Of a stretch of 64,000 nt of DNA, positions 44,960 to 57,719 are shown in pieces. Below the pieces are notes generated by a model. The model saw nothing but the letters and a program-made list of their open reading frames with translations, had not been told where the DNA came from and ran no database searches. Within the stretch, counting starts at the first letter, position 1, and each line of letters opens with the position of its first letter. A program made the translations under genes and the position numbers. The stretch comes from Pollenia angustigena. Taxonomy: Eukaryota > Arthropoda > Insecta > Diptera > Polleniidae. The stretch covers positions 155,122,511 through 155,186,510 of the forward strand of contig OV884059.1 in assembly GCA_930367215.1 (NCBI GenBank), read 5' to 3'.

Positions 44960-45857
44960 TATACCCTTCACCACATGTGGTGAATATTGGTGTTGGGATC
45001 GAAGTTGATTTTATGATGTCCATCTGTCCGTTGAAATGGGTTTTCCGAAGACCCCATATACGATGGGGGCCAGGTTATTATACATTTATATAACATATAG
45101 TCCGGAATTGTTTGCTATTGAAATTCAGCAAGATCGGTCCACAAATGGCTGAGAAATGAGTAAAAAACAACGACTGCCTCAAATTTGTTCCTTTAAAGGT
45201 CCAATTAGACGTGACATTACCCTACCAACACTGTATTACCAAAACGACATAAACATACCATACAAACCAATTCAATTTTGGTTTCTACGGTCATACAGTG
45301 GCTATGGTAATACAGTGTTGGTAATGTGGTTTTTTATACCCTTCACTACAAGTGGTGGATTTTATTTGTAATGTGATTAATTTTACGCATACACATACAC
45401 ACTAATGCATGTATATGATATGCCACTTAAATAAAGAAACAAACTCATAGACTCAATATATTTTAATTTAACGCTTCTTTAGTAAAAGCATTCGTAGGCG
45501 AGTTGTTAAGTTCTCTCCTGAGACTGCAGATATTGCCACTTCGAATCACAAAAATAATTTTTTTTCATTTTTTTTAATTTAATTTTTTGATGTTCTAAAA
45601 AACGATTTTAAGATTATAAAACGAATTTCAAACATCAACTTTCGCAAAAGAGGAAACGGGTTTAGGTACATATATAAATTTTTTGTTTTTTTATATTCTT
45701 CGGCATGACGAAATGAAAAGTTGGCGTGGCTCAATTAAAATTTATTGATACCAATCTAATGAACGTTATTTATGTTTATAACTTTTTGTTCTTATCTCAT
45801 CATGGTGAAGGGTATATAAAATTCGGTATAGCCGAATCTAGCACTCTTACTTGTGTT
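44960..45857 (+). mobile_element. DINE-like element, empty-site copy
   Basis: A complete copy: 5' ATACCCTTCACCACATGTGG stem, GATGTCCATCTGTCCGTTG, an internal 115-bp hairpin MITE (45215-45332), a second CTTCACTACAAGTGGTGG stem, and the 3' hairpin TTCGGTATAGCCGAA followed by CTAGCACTCTTACTTGTG. It matches 5868-8110 reversed but lacks the LINE, so it shows the pre-insertion sequence. Confidence 0.8.
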
Positions 45858-46189
45858 TTTTAAATTGATAAGATTTGCAACAAAAAAAACAAAAACAGGC
45901 GTTACAAAAATAAAAGTTAACAGTTTAGAAATAAAATTCGGGTATTTCTTTCTTTCTGTTTATTAATCATTTGATTATTCAAACAAAAAGATTTATAAAT
46001 TCAAAAGAAGCACGTTTGAAAAATTTTTGAAAAACTTGTATATAATTATAATTTTTCTTTTACATTTTTTAAAACAAAAAATGGGACTAATTTTGCATAA
46101 AAAAATATCGCCACTAATTTTTGAATAACTCCGAAGCCGTTGAAAATAAAAAAATATTATTAAGGAGACTTAGGGCTAAAAAATCAGAG

Positions 46190-46670
46190 CAAGTTAAAAC
46201 TCTTTTTGGTTTAAAATGTGTTTAAACCTGCCATCGGCAACCTATACTATTACATTTTGCGATTATATGCGTCGTATGAATTTTACATATGTTGTTGTTA
46301 ATGTTGTTAAATTCTCTGCAATGTGTGTGCACATGTACGTAATAAAAGAGCATACAAGAGAATAAAAGAGAAAAGAGAAAACGCGGCGCCCTGATTTTGC
46401 CGATGGCTGGTTTAAACCAACGAATCTATAAATCACTAAACATATAAACCATATTTAAACGCATTAAATTGGGCGTTTAAACTACCAATGAATTTGATAA
46501 GATTTATCGTAGTGCTGCCACATGTTATTATTTTAACAACATATAATACATGGGACACTGATTTATAGTTGTTGAGTTTAAACTACATATAAATTCAAGT
46601 TTAGTTTAACTAAACCAGCTTTTAAACCATTAGTGAATTATTAGCCATTAAAGAATATTCTATTCCTGAT
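46190..46670 (-). repeat. Repeat D copy 1
   Basis: Read on the minus strand it has AATGGCTAATAATTCAC, GTAGTTTAAACTCAA, AAATCAGTGTCCCATG, GGTAGTTTAAACGCCCAATT, TATGGTTTATATG and GGTTTAAACACATTTTAAA in the same order as 58950-59275. A MITE (46228-46409) interrupts it at GTTTAAAC. Confidence 0.75.
46228..46409. mobile_element. hAT-type MITE in repeat D
   Basis: A 182-bp insert is flanked by a perfect 8-bp GTTTAAAC (46220-46227 and 46410-46417). The TIRs read inward CTGCCATCGGCAA and CAGCCATCGGCAA. The paralogous repeat at 59222-59240 reads GGTTTAAACACATTTTAAA with one GTTTAAAC and no insert. Confidence 0.9.
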
Positions 46671-46858
46671 CGTTTGTTAGTGTTTTGATTAATAAATAAA
46701 AATCTGGGCGCGATATAGAGAATGTAAAAACGAATTTTACTTTCTCAAGATTGAGAACAACAACCAAATAAACACATTTCCGAAAGTACGTTCACATCAG
46801 TGTTACCATCAGCAAAATTCATAACTACACTTGAGACGAGGCAAAACTACGCAATTTA

Positions 46859-48105
46859 ATGGTGTTTTCTTTTCTGACAATAATGTTCCATATATGCTAC
46901 CATTCGTGCGGGTTTTTGTTCCATTCTAAAAATATATGCAAAAATGTGAGAAGTTATCGTTTTCCTTTCTTAACATGTTGCAACAATAAATGGCAAATTT
47001 GTTCCATTTCTTACCCGCAGTTATAACTGAGTGTGAGATAATACCCTTTTTTGCATCTGCGTAAAGTACTTTTTTATGCAAGTAAGTATGTTTTTTCTTG
47101 TATTTGCGGACAATTTGCGTTATCCCAACAAACACGGAGGTTTGATTTCAAATTGAAAATGATTTGAAATCAAACGTTTTCTCAAAAGACAAACGTTTGA
47201 TAATGATTTGAAAATCATTTGAAAATCATAGCGTTCTCAACAAAAAGGGGAAATTATTTTCAAATTGAAAAATGCCTTTATTTTCAACTTGCTTTCAAAC
47301 GTAATTCTCAAATGTTTTGCAAATGTGGATTATAAAACAATGTGGAATATAAATAAAATATTTTAATTTTTTAAATTTAAATTTATTATTTATTTAAATA
47401 AACTGTGAGATTAACATTCGGCACCATAGCTAAAAGATGAAATAATGTTCTTTCTGTCCTCTTATTCTTGGAAAGACAAACTACTTGGCTCCCTTTTATT
47501 TTGAGGATTGTAGCACCGCGATCGTTCAACAAGCTGTCTTCACTTTCCCATTTTATTTTTCTTTTTTTCTGTTCACTTTATATTAAAATTTATTTTTAAT
47601 AGTAAAACACATGTAACAACAAAGTAAAAAGTGTAACTTTAATCGCCATTTTTAATGATTACATTTATTTTTCGCTTTAGTATTGCCAAGTTTATTTTTG
47701 ATTTGAATTTAACATTTGACAAACATTTGACATTAAATTGATAAAACATTTGATATCAAATGTTTATTTTCAAATCATTATCAATTTGAATTTAAATGTT
47801 AAATCAAACAATTGAAAAACATTTGAGAATTGTGTTTGATTTCAAATGATAAAGTCATTTCATATCAAAGGTTTGACTTCGTGTTTGTTGGGATATTGTG
47901 ATTTTTAGTTATATTGGGATGGATATAAAAACTTTTTTTTTTCGTTTGTTTTACTTTTATTATATTTTTTTGTCACAAAAACGTAGCTTTTATTTTGTTC
48001 CATTGAAATTTAGAAAAATGTATCACTTTGTAAGGGTTCGTGTAACCTAATAAATATATTACACAACTATAATGCATCATTATTTTTTAGAAAAGAAAAC
48101 ACCAT
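46859..48105 (+). mobile_element. Inverted-repeat element, family B copy 2
   Basis: ATGGTGTTTTCTTTTCT at the left and its mirror ending at 48105. Its first 220 bp match 3129-3347 reversed. A different insert from copy 1 (element C) occupies its middle. Both B copies are preceded by TTAA-like and followed by TAAA-like bases, but a target duplication is not clear. Confidence 0.7.
47123..47893. mobile_element. TA-flanked MITE C nested in B copy 2
   Basis: TA|TCCCAACAAACACGGAG at the left and CTTCGTGTTTGTTGGGA|TA at the right. TA target and TIRs suggest Tc1/mariner type. The interior is full of CAAATGATTTGAAAATC and ATTTGAAATCAAACG inverted words, and it has no coding. Confidence 0.75.
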
Positions 48106-48150
48106 AAATGAAATTACACCTGACATCAAATTAACCGCAGAATGCATAAC

Positions 48151-48680
48151 CTGGTACCCGTGTGTCCACTAGCAACTTTAATGGCCATTTTCTCAATGTA
48201 TCGACAAACTGTCTGTTACTTAATGTCAACATAAATTGATTGGAACGATAAACTGTGCGTTAACGATTTTGGGTTTCTCAATATACCGACAAAAAAAACA
48301 TTGTTTTCAGCTGGCAACGCCACTCAAAATACATGTAAAAGTTGGGAGCCAGCTGATTGAATTTATCTGTACGGCAAATAAAAGGAAAATAAATAATTGG
48401 CAGATGAGTGCCGGCTAGCTTTGCGATAAAATCGAAGCAAATGAGACATTGAGAAAACCAAATTTCTTTAATGTGAAGTTTTTCGTTGGGAATAAAGATA
48501 ATTGCCTAATGAGAAAATGGCAATAAATGTTTTTAGCTGCAAAACCAATACGAATAGAGTATTGAAACTTCGCATCTAGGAAACTCAAGTCTTGAGTCGT
48601 TTTATTGGCCATTTAGAGAATTCGGTTCAGCGGTTCCATAACTAAAAGATTCCAAAGATGACACACAACCGGGGTACCAG
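48151..48680. repeat. Possible TIR element, CTGGTACCC ends
   Basis: CTGGTACCCGTGTGTC at the left and, inward from the right, CTGGTACCCCGGTTGTGTGTC (same with 5 extra bases). The interior is less AT-rich than its flanks. No duplication was read and no protein recognised in the frames at 48236-48418 and 48415-48612. Confidence 0.45.
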
Positions 48681-48943
48681 TTATATGAAAAAATAAGCAA
48701 ATGAGAGCCTGTTCAAAAGTTTTTTTTATTAAATATGTATATTAAATTATTTAATTAATTTTTCTAAATTTTTAATTAAAAAATTCTAAAATAAATATTT
48801 TTTGTGAAGGTAAAAATTCCAATGGGGTACAAATTCACCCCGGCTTTGTGTTGCGTAGGTATTTTTTGGTTGTTTGCTTACTGTATGTGTAGTGATTTAT
48901 ATATATGTTATGTTATAGTTATGGCATAATTATACCCACACCA

Positions 48944-49353
48944 CAATAGTGGAGATTGTGTTATGCATTTGTGCTGATGTTTGTAGCACCTTCAAATATT
49001 GTTCCCAGACCCGCCTTAAAGTATACCGATCGACTTCGAATCACTTTTTTTAAAACTAGGACCACGAGGGGAGATAGGGTCAATTTCTGCCTATCAAACC
49101 GATTTTATTGAAATTTAAATCATAGATAGAAATATTTTAATATGGACACATAAGCTATACACTTTTTCAAAAATGGGAGCACAAGGGGATGTATGGGGCG
49201 ATTTCTGCCTCTCACAAACTTTCAAACCTATTTTAATGAAGTTTATAAACATAGATAAATTCATGTTTATATGGACACATAAGCATGATGTGCTTTTAAA
49301 TACTGTGGTGTATTTATGGTCGGGCTTGACCGACTATACTTTCTTACTTGTTT
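48944..49353 (+). mobile_element. Complete short DINE-like element
   Basis: 5' TATACCCACACCACAATAGTGG and TTATGCATTTGTGCTGATG, then two 117-bp tandem units (GGACCACGAGGGG at 49059 and GGAGCACAAGGGG at 49176), then the 3' hairpin GGTCGGGCTTGACCGAC and TATACTTTCTTACTTGTTTT. This is the best reference copy for the family in the window. Confidence 0.8.
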
Positions 49354-50166
49354 TTTGTTGTAATTATAATAAACAAATAAAAAAGTCAAAACCAAATTCT
49401 TGTATTATTTGCTTTAAAATGAAGGAATTTCAAATGACACCTGATCTACACCTCGAAGAATTTACTCACGCTCTACTTAAAAGAGTTAAAATAACACCAA
49501 ATTCCGGTAATTACCCATAAAGTGGCAACACTGGTTCACATTTCACAAATATTTGACGAAAAAGTTCAAAAACAGCGTGACCACTAAATTGACCTACTTT
49601 TAACTTTAGTATTAAAAATGTTTGTGTATCTGTTAAAATTGTTTACTGAAATAAATTAAAGAATAACAGAATTAATAAAAGTTTAAATGTTGTTTGATCT
49701 AGAAAAAGTTATGCAAAATTAAACAAATTTTCTATTTTTATAATAATAGAAGCTCGTTGTACGTAGTGTACAAACTGTGGATAACTTTTTGTTATGAAGA
49801 CGGCTGTAAGTGTTTGCGGAATTAACCTTGAAAATCTATGCTTCTTCCATGATCAATTGTATGTTGCCTGTTACCGTGTCGAAAAACCATACACTTTGTT
49901 TGTTTACACGCCAGACAACAAAACAAAAAATGTCGTTTATTATAAAGCACTCGAATGAACGAAACGGTCACAGCAAACCAATTGGAAGGATTTTTTTTTG
50001 GTTTTGGTTGGTAACTTTAATATCAATCTTGATATCGAAATGTTAATACATATGTAAAATATCTTGAGAAGGCGATTTGAAATGTAAATAAAACATGACT
50101 AAAATCAAAAACTCCAAAATACATTTGTATCTTCTCTTTTTTTTACTTTGTTTACACATTTACAAT
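49354..50166. other. Stretch, nothing recognised
   Basis: Two short frames (to 49520 and 49810-50046) have no domain motif; the first starts inside the DINE-like element. Confidence 0.4.
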
Positions 50167-50410
50167 TGGGCTATTCACAAGGTAGTCATAAAGTTGTAAA
50201 GTCATATGTCTTAAAATTATTACAAGAAATATCCTGTGGGCAAGCGCTTATCATTTAGATTTCTAATGTACAGTTATGACGAAGTAATGAATACAGCATT
50301 AAAATTTTTATTTTGTTTCAAACACAACAATATATTTTTTTAAACAATTGTAAAATATTATTTAGGACATTATAACGATATGACTTGATAGCACACCTTA
50401 TGAATAGCCC
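50167..50410. mobile_element. 244-bp MITE with 17-bp TIRs
   Basis: TGGGCTATTCACAAGGT at the left mirrors ACCTTATGAATAGCCCA at the right (one mismatch). AAT is on both sides (50164-50166 and 50411-50413), a possible 3-bp duplication. Confidence 0.75.
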
Positions 50411-50538
50411 AAATAGCTTTTCAGTAATTCACAAAACGATCACAAGCAATTGGGACAGAACATCGTCGGCCGAGTCAGTTAGTGTTTAATAAAAATAGTG
50501 GTAACGTGTGTGGCGTTAAATCATTTTTAAATGTGAAT

Positions 50539-52434
50539 CAGGGTTGATAAAGTTGGTACAATTGTACTTTTTTTGGTGCAATTCAAAACTAAAAAGTACG
50601 CTGGTACCCCCGTGACTCATTTGGTACTATTTCTAAATTTTTCAAAACTACATATGGGGTATTCCAAAGTGTTGAACGTGACAGTCGTACGCACCAAAAA
50701 TGCAATAAAATTTTAAGCAAAAAATATTTTTACGTTTTTTAACCCTTAAATTATAGAAAGCACTGTTATCACTGCTAATGTTTATGGATGGCGCGATTTT
50801 AGGTCAAATATAATGGCAAAAGAAGTAGCGGCTCGAACGTGAAAAAAACAGAAGTATTTTTTTTTTGGCCATGTATAAAAAGGCGTAATTCAGCGAAACT
50901 ACATTCAGAATTTTACGTAGCAATGTAACATTAAAATGTCTGCGTTTGATTCCAAAATCTTCTGTTTTTTCTTTTTTTTAAGCCAAAATCTGGGTCGATA
51001 CGTGACATTTCGAACGTGAAATTTTTTCCGTAATAATTTAACTGAATATTGATCAAAATAAAATAAAAATTTACTGTTAATCCGAATAACATATTTCTCT
51101 TTGAACTCTTCCTTAGATTACAGACCATGTAAGAAAATTTTTTTGGAATAATTTTTATCAAATATCACCTCTTTTAAGAAAGATAAATATTAAAGAATAC
51201 ATACAACAAAACATTCTCACATATAAGAAATTACGTTTGAATAACTTTGCAGTCTGATTGTCCATCTAAGTGAACAAATTTATAAGTAAATTTATAAATT
51301 TAGTAAAATCTAAATATTTCTCTATAACAATATCGTAAAATAATCAGCTTTTAATAACTTTTAAATTTTCGGTCACGGTGGACCTTTTGACGGAAATGCC
51401 CATATTTATAATTGATGTAAAATGGCAACTCGTATTTACTGTCCAATGAATATAAGCGCAGTTTTGTGTTTGGTGCAAAAAGTCTTGCGAAAATACAAAA
51501 TGTCGTAGCTTTTTTATGAAATGAAGGGAAACTCTATTTTCTGTTGTTGGATTTAACAAAACAGCTATGAAATTTAGCATTTGCCCTTTTGCAAGACCAT
51601 TTGCACCAAACACTGAACTCCGCTATTGTGAAAAGATTTTTGAACTTGTTCATTGAACGATTGCTTATGTCACATTCTAAATTTAGTATCAGCGGCAGCG
51701 TGCATTTTCTGATGATATTGACAAGTTTTTAAAAGATATAAGAAACCACTTCTGCAAAAGTTCTTCATAGTAGAAAAGACGACTTCCTCTCAATTCAAGA
51801 TTATTTTGGAACAACAGAATCAACAGAATTTTGGAACAGTGGGAACCCACTACACTATTATTTTAATCTGAAGTATTTTGAACGAGATTTTACAAGCGCT
51901 TAATTAAATTTTATTATATTTGGACTTTCTTCTCCTTTCCTCTTTCTGCAGTACATATTGAAAAATCTTAGCACAATAAATTTGGAAATGCAATCCGAAG
52001 ATACTCGTATGCACATATTTTTAGAACTCTTAAAAATTTTATTTTCGTTTTAAATTTGAGATTTCATTTTGAGAAATATTCGTCAATTTTTCACGAAAAA
52101 AGACGATAAGTTCTAAAAAGTGTATGACAACGCTCTCTGACGGCAATCAAAAATAAAAATTAATGGATTTCTCGACCCTAAAAACCGCATGATACGTCTG
52201 GCTAGACCAAATTCAATTTGTTTGCCCCTATTCCTAAGTATTTTGGAAAACTAACTGACCCATTATTATGTAAATTTAATGTACAAATGAATTTAAAGTA
52301 CCTTTTGTTTTTGTTGTATTAAATTTTTGTTTTTAAAAATTTATAAAAAGAATTATTTAGTACTATTGGGGCCGAAAAAGTACGGTTTTAAAAGTTCGTT
52401 GGTACGATATTGGTTTTCTCATTTATCATCCCTG
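50539..52434. mobile_element. hAT-like element, 1.9 kb
   Basis: The TIRs read inward CAGGGTTGATAAA and CAGGGATGATAAA. A perfect 8-bp duplication ATGTGAAT flanks it (50531-50538 and 52435-52442). Both ends also share GGTAC...GTACTTTTT words. Element J copy 2 is inserted near its left end. Between 51610 and 51990 there is less AT-rich sequence in which I could not recognise hAT transposase. Confidence 0.85.
50652..51405 (-). mobile_element. Element J copy 2
   Basis: Left end ATATGGGGTATTCCAAAG followed by GAACGTGACAGTCG matches the inward right end of J1. The right end, inward ATATGGGCATTTCCGTC followed by AAAAGGTCCACCG, matches the left end of J1. So it is the same family, inverted and shorter (754 bp). 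Confidence 0.7.
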
Positions 52435-52442
52435 ATGTGAAT

Positions 52443-54680
52443 ATATGTAGCTTTTCTAACAAAATTATAAATTTAATTTTTTAACATCTGATTCAGGCTT
52501 TTCTCCCTCTTTCTTTGGTTCAGAGCAAGGAAAATTTCTACAGGTGACCGCAGAGAAAGCTATGCAAAGAAAGTTATGCTAACTGTCAGTTCTTATTTTT
52601 TTTTTTTTTTTTTTTTTGTACGGAGTTTGACATTAAGAATAAATGCACCTACATTAAAAAAAGGGATAGCTAGCATATCTCTCTTTCTCTCTTAGTTCAT
52701 TCTGAAGCATAAACAAAACAAATTTAATAACAAATGTGAACCGATAAGTACAAAAATAGCCTTATTTTTTGATAAAAGTTCAGAATTGTGTGGAATCGAA
52801 AAAATGCAGGGCATTAATTGGCCTTTATTTTGCTTGCAGCTCCATTGTGCAAATATAAAATTTTATGGACATAAGACAATCAGCAGAAATCTTTAAATCT
52901 TTTTTTTTCTAAATAGTATAATTTAAACCTTTATGGACAACTACGACTTTTCAAAAACATCAAGATTTCTATACTGTTTGCTCTTTAAATTGTTAACGAT
53001 CCCATTGTGCAGCAAAACTCTACCTAGAGTAGAGTATCACTTGAAAAGTATCTCAATATTTATTTATTTCCTTGTTTATTTTTGTACACTCATAAACATA
53101 TTTTCTATTTTTCTACTTGTTTTTTTTTTAATATCTATTTATCATAAAAAAATTATTCAAATAAACTATTGAATTCAATTACTACACTTTTCAGCTGAAT
53201 AAATATTTAAAATTCAATTGCAAAGTTTTTGCATAAAACTATTTTTTTTTTTTTTTTATCAGAAATATATTAAAAATATGTGAATAAATGGAATTAAATA
53301 AAATATTTTAGTTGTTTAATTAAACATTTTTTTTTAAACAAGATTTATTAGAAAATTAATACACAGATTTTTAAATTCTTTGTTTAGAACGAAAATATTT
53401 TTATTGGAGTTGTGGGGTGTCTGTCTGACACAGACAGATATCAAACTTGAGTTTGAAAATTCATATTGTTTGATTAATTAACCTTTTTTTTTAATAAATA
53501 AAATTAAAGTTTTTATAGAAGTTTTATTTGTATTATTTTAAATTTATTATTTTTTTTTTTTATTTAGTAAAAATTAAACAGTTTTTCTTTTATTTATTTT
53601 AAAGTTTCACTGCATTCATAATCATGTTTTTAGATTTTTTTCAAATTTTTATTAAATTCATATTCTTTCTTGAAAACAAATAATGATGATTATAATGTTT
53701 GTTAACAAAATAATGAAGTTAATTTTGCTTTATCGAAACAAGAAGATATTTTTTTTAATGGGTATATTTTATAAGAACTTTTGTTTAATGATCATCTTCT
53801 CAATGACGATCAAATGTTGTTGCTGAATTTTGTTTAATCATTTTATAAATGTTGTTGTTGTTTCTGTTATTCAACTCATTTTCTATGCCGGTGTTGTATT
53901 TTTAAAATTCAAACATAAATTTTTTGTTTGTTTATTTTTTTATTTTAATTTTTTGCGTTGGATGGATGCGCTTTTTTGTTCATTTTTTTCGTTTTAAATT
54001 TTATTTCTTTTATTCATTTCGCTGTTTTATTTGATTTTATTATTTAACTAACAAATTCGTGTTTATCATAATTTGAGTTTATTTAATGCGTTGGCGTTCT
54101 TTTTTTTAAACTCTTTTATTTTAATTCTGTTCGGTTTCACTCACATGCATGAGAAAAAAAAGTTGTTTAAGGCAGTAGATTTCATATTTCAAAACCGAAA
54201 ATTTAGACGGTTTCTTTTCAAAACCTAAATTGTTTATTAATAACACTTAATTAAATGTTTTGTTTAAAATGACATCATGGCTATGAAACATTAAAAATGA
54301 TATCAGCATAAATTGTCTTAAACCAACAAAAGAATAAAACAACTGGGCAATACCAAATTTAAAAGGAGTTAATAGATTTTCATATAAGAATTATATAAAC
54401 AGTTATTTCTTATTAATCTGATTCGACTTTATAAGTATGTATAAGCCAGTTTATCTATCTAAGAATTATTGATTATATTCCCAGCTGAGACTCTGAAGTG
54501 CTTCAGTACGTTTAACTGAAGTTTTACATAACTTTTTTTTACAAAATTTGTCAAAATACTGCAAATAATAAAATCCGATTTTATATAGAATATAATAGTT
54601 TGTGCTCTAAATAATGCTGGTGAAGGATCGAGTATTTGCACTTGTATTTGGGTACTCGATGCTCAAAAGTAGTAACTTAA
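52443..54680. other. Stretch of 2.2 kb, nothing recognised
   Basis: Long T and A runs (T-run at 52595-52617), no coding motif, no paired repeats. GTCTGTCTGACACAGACAGA at 53420 is a local palindrome. ATCGAGTATTTGCA and GGGTACTCGAT near 54630 form another small hairpin. Confidence 0.45.
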
Positions 54681-54682
54681 TA

Positions 54683-54921
54683 CACAGAAAAAAAGAAAAA
54701 TTGATTTCAATTAAAAAATTTGTGATATTAATTAAAAAATTAATTAAATTTGCACCAGTAAACAAATTAATAGTATCAATTAAACCAGTTAATAGTATTA
54801 ATTAAACGTTTAATTTACTTGATTAAACGTTTAATTCACTTGATTACATTTTTAATAAAAACTGATTTTATTTTTGATTAATGCTTTAATTGGTGAACAA
54901 TTTTGGAGAATTTTTTCTGTG
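54683..54921. mobile_element. TA-flanked MITE with CACAGAAAAAA ends
   Basis: TA|CACAGAAAAAA and TTTTTTCTGTG|TA (TA at 54681-54682 and 54922-54923). The 239-bp interior consists mostly of ATTAATTAAA words and TTTAATTNACTTGATTA duplicates. Tc1/mariner-type by target site. Confidence 0.75.
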
Positions 54922-54983
54922 TACTTTCGCCACGTGGTCATGTGGCCGCCACGGCTGGTGCGTAGAAGGCGCAATCTGGAACA

Positions 54984-55630
54984 CTAATTTTCAACAACTT
55001 TCCGCAGCATTTGCGGCCGTATTTCGCCGATAACTCTTATAGTGTTGATTTCCAGGTGCTCAATTGTTTGTGGTTTATCGACGTAGACAAGTGACTCAAC
55101 ATAACCACAAAGAAAATAATCCAATGGGGTAAAATCACATGATCTTGGTGGCCAATTAATTGGGCCGCCATTACGTGAAATTATTTTTTCATCAAAAGTT
55201 TCTTTAAGTAAATCAATTGTAGCACCCGCTATGTGGCATGTGGCTTCGTCCTGTTGGAACCACATATCAGCAAGATTATTGCCACGTCATTAAGGTACGA
55301 AAAAACTTCGAATCATGAAAGGACACAACCCGAGTTGCTGAGAAGGGTGACAAATTAATTAATTGGGATCATGTTCAATGATTTCCTGAACATTTCTCTG
55401 GCTACAGCCTCTTCAGTACGCACTGTTCTGCGTCTCGCGGGATGCACATTATCAGTTGCTTTAAATGTGGTCCGAAAACGATCTATTGTTCTTCGAATTA
55501 GCCGCTCTGAAGGCCGATTATCTATGCCATAAAACGGAAGAAGTGCACGATGAGTTTGAAGAATAAAACAATTATTTTGATTAAAAATTTCAACAATTTC
55601 CACGCGTTGCTCTGGTGTAAATCGATTCAT
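54984..55630 (-). pseudogene. Mariner-like transposase pseudogene 2
   Basis: Two pieces of one IS630/Tc1/mariner-type transposase lie on the minus strand. The N-terminal piece (55630-55355, 91 codons) begins MNRFTPEQRVEIVEIF and contains SERLIRRTIDRFR and RRRTVRTEEAVA, the helix-turn-helix region that binds the TIR and the linker after it. The C-terminal piece (55265-54984, 93 codons) has WFQQDEATCHIAGATIDLL with the second catalytic Asp, NWPPRSCDFTPLDYFLCGY with the third, and ends with a helical segment. The central part with the first catalytic Asp is missing, so the gene is internally deleted, though the remaining pieces are intact frames. The last C-terminal residues are absent: the frame stops after LRKVVEN. 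The TA-flanked MITE at 54683 lies just downstream. Confidence 0.9.
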
Positions 55631-55925
55631 AATGAAATTTCAAAGCAAACCTAAAAAAAACCAACTATCAGCTGTTAAATGGGTGCTCAAATAAAGATGT
55701 GATGCCAGTTCAAAGTTGTGACACTCTAAAAAAACACGTTTAACAATTTTGTTTGAAAAACATCTGTAAAACCAAGAGCCAAAAAAGCAAGCAATAAAAA
55801 AAGTAATTGTACTGTTTGTACAAATTTAACACAAAAAATATAAAAATAAATTCCAAAAACATTGTTTGGATTTTAAGAATTGCTTGAAAACTTCAAAGCA
55901 AAAAACCGTTTAAAATATTGAAAAG

Positions 55926-56576
55926 AACTGTTCGAAAATAAACATTAAATATTGTTCTTTAGTGTTCGGTACGGTATATATGTATAAAAAACACAAATGC
56001 TATAAGTGTTTGAGGATTAAATCATTATAAAAAGTACACGTTTCTCTTTTTCTAATCTTCGAACACAAAAATCGTACTATACTTATCCAACTCAACAAAA
56101 AGATAAGAACATTTTAATACGTTCTGATTTTTTTTAAACCACAAACATCGTTGTGTTCTGTTCAGCACATTAATGTTTGTTCGTTTCAGTTGTGCCTAGC
56201 GATCTTTTTGGCTGACAAAGAAAACAAAAACTTTTTTACGAAAAAAAAAAAAACAAAAAGCCCGCAAACATTTTTAAACAAACAAAACATGTACACAATA
56301 CACATACAAGCCTATCGTGCTGTGGTCATTGCTAAGCAAAAACAACAATAATAAACAATACTATTAACAATAAAATAAAATGAATGTCTACAGAACCACT
56401 ACAATTGTTCTATTTTATAACGCAGAACAGAACACTATATAATGTTCGTTACTTTCTTTATAGTTATGAATGGTATTAAGGGCTGTGTATTAATGCACAA
56501 ACCATAAAAAAATAGATATCGTTTCTGGGTGTGTAAGCCGTGCGCTAAATAATGTTCTGTATATTTTGGAACACTG
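55926..56576. mobile_element. hAT-type MITE, copy 2
   Basis: It is the inverted relative of 1895-2436. The left end reads AACTGTTCGAAAATAAAC, the right end inward CAGTGTTCCAAAATATAC. The flanks are TTGAAAAG (55918-55925) and TTGAAATG (56577-56584), 7 of 8 identical. Both copies contain the palindrome GAACATTATATAATGTTCG or a close form. Confidence 0.8.
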
Positions 56577-56689
56577 TTGAAATGTTTTGTAGTTCTAAGA
56601 AAAACTATAAAATACAAACAATGTTTTTATGTCCGTTATGGACTCTTAAACCATTCAACTGATATGCTCCAAACCGATTTTATTAGAAA

Positions 56690-57010
56690 GGCAATTTTGT
56701 GAAGAGGGGCTAAGGCTACACATTTTTGCAAAAGGAGGACCACGAGGGGATTTAGGGGGAAATTTCTGCCTCTCCCAAACTATCCCAAATATATAAATAA
56801 AATAGAAACTGGGAATTATTTCCTTCTGAAGGTTACTTTATAAATAACATTTAAAATAGAGATATATCCCTACTTACACGTACACATAAGCTACACATTT
56901 TTTAAAAAATAGGAACACGAAGGAAGGTAATTTCTGCCCTTTTCGGAACAATCTAACCGATTTTAATGAAATACTTAACATAAATAGATCCCTATTTAAA
57001 TATGAACGCA
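56690..57010. repeat. DINE-like tandem-unit fragment
   Basis: GGAGGACCACGAGGGGATTT, AATTTCTGCC(T/C)(T/C) and ACACATAAGCTACACATTTT occur twice in the order seen in the 117-bp units at 49059-49290. No DINE ends are present, so it is an internal fragment. Confidence 0.65.
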
Positions 57011-57446
57011 CACGCCGGGTATCCACAAGTTCGAAATAAAATAAAATTATATAGAAAAAATCAAATATAGATTTAATAATTTCAAATTGCTTCAGAAATA
57101 GTGTTGCCTTGCCCCATTGCATAATGGGAAGTATAATTGGGGCCTTTCATATCATAGCCTTTACTGCAATATGCCTTTCGAGTACCAATTCGGGCGTATG
57201 CAGTAGAATGCAATGTTTGGAAAATTAAAATGTTTTTAGTTTTTTAAGCATTTGCCGTACTTCGATTATCGTCGCAAGTTGCTTTGTTATCAGTGCTGCC
57301 AGATAAAGGGATTTTTGAGTTTCCAACATTAGTTTGGGGACATATTTTCGAGAGCGGAGATATGGGGTTTTTAAGAAGACTTCGTGACTTTTATGACGCA
57401 CATGATCGTCGATTTTAACGGTCTTGTTAGTCACTTTATCGTGTTT

Positions 57447-57554
57447 GGCGAATTTAAAATACGCCTGCGACTGTTTGGTAATAGACTAAAGGAAATATAT
57501 TCACGTTCTCTTTAATCTATTACCAAACGGTAGCAGGCGTATTTTAAATTCGCC
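57447..57554. repeat. 108-bp near-perfect palindrome
   Basis: GGCGAATTTAAAATACGCCT plus GC (57447-57468) is exactly mirrored at 57533-57554. Further in, GTTTGGTAATAGA (57473-57485) mirrors TCTATTACCAAAC (57516-57528). It is a probable MITE. The mirror continues outward through CGTG/CACG. Confidence 0.8.
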
Positions 57555-57719
57555 AACCACGTTAAGGGTAAATGAACTAAATTGCCGCATATTCATGAGG
57601 TGAGACCAATTCTCAAATGACCCACGGACATCAAAACATCCAGAAAATGCACTGTTAGCACGCTGGTGGCACCCTCGAACCTCATTTCTTTAACCCTTAT
57701 GTGTGTGGAAAAAAAAACA

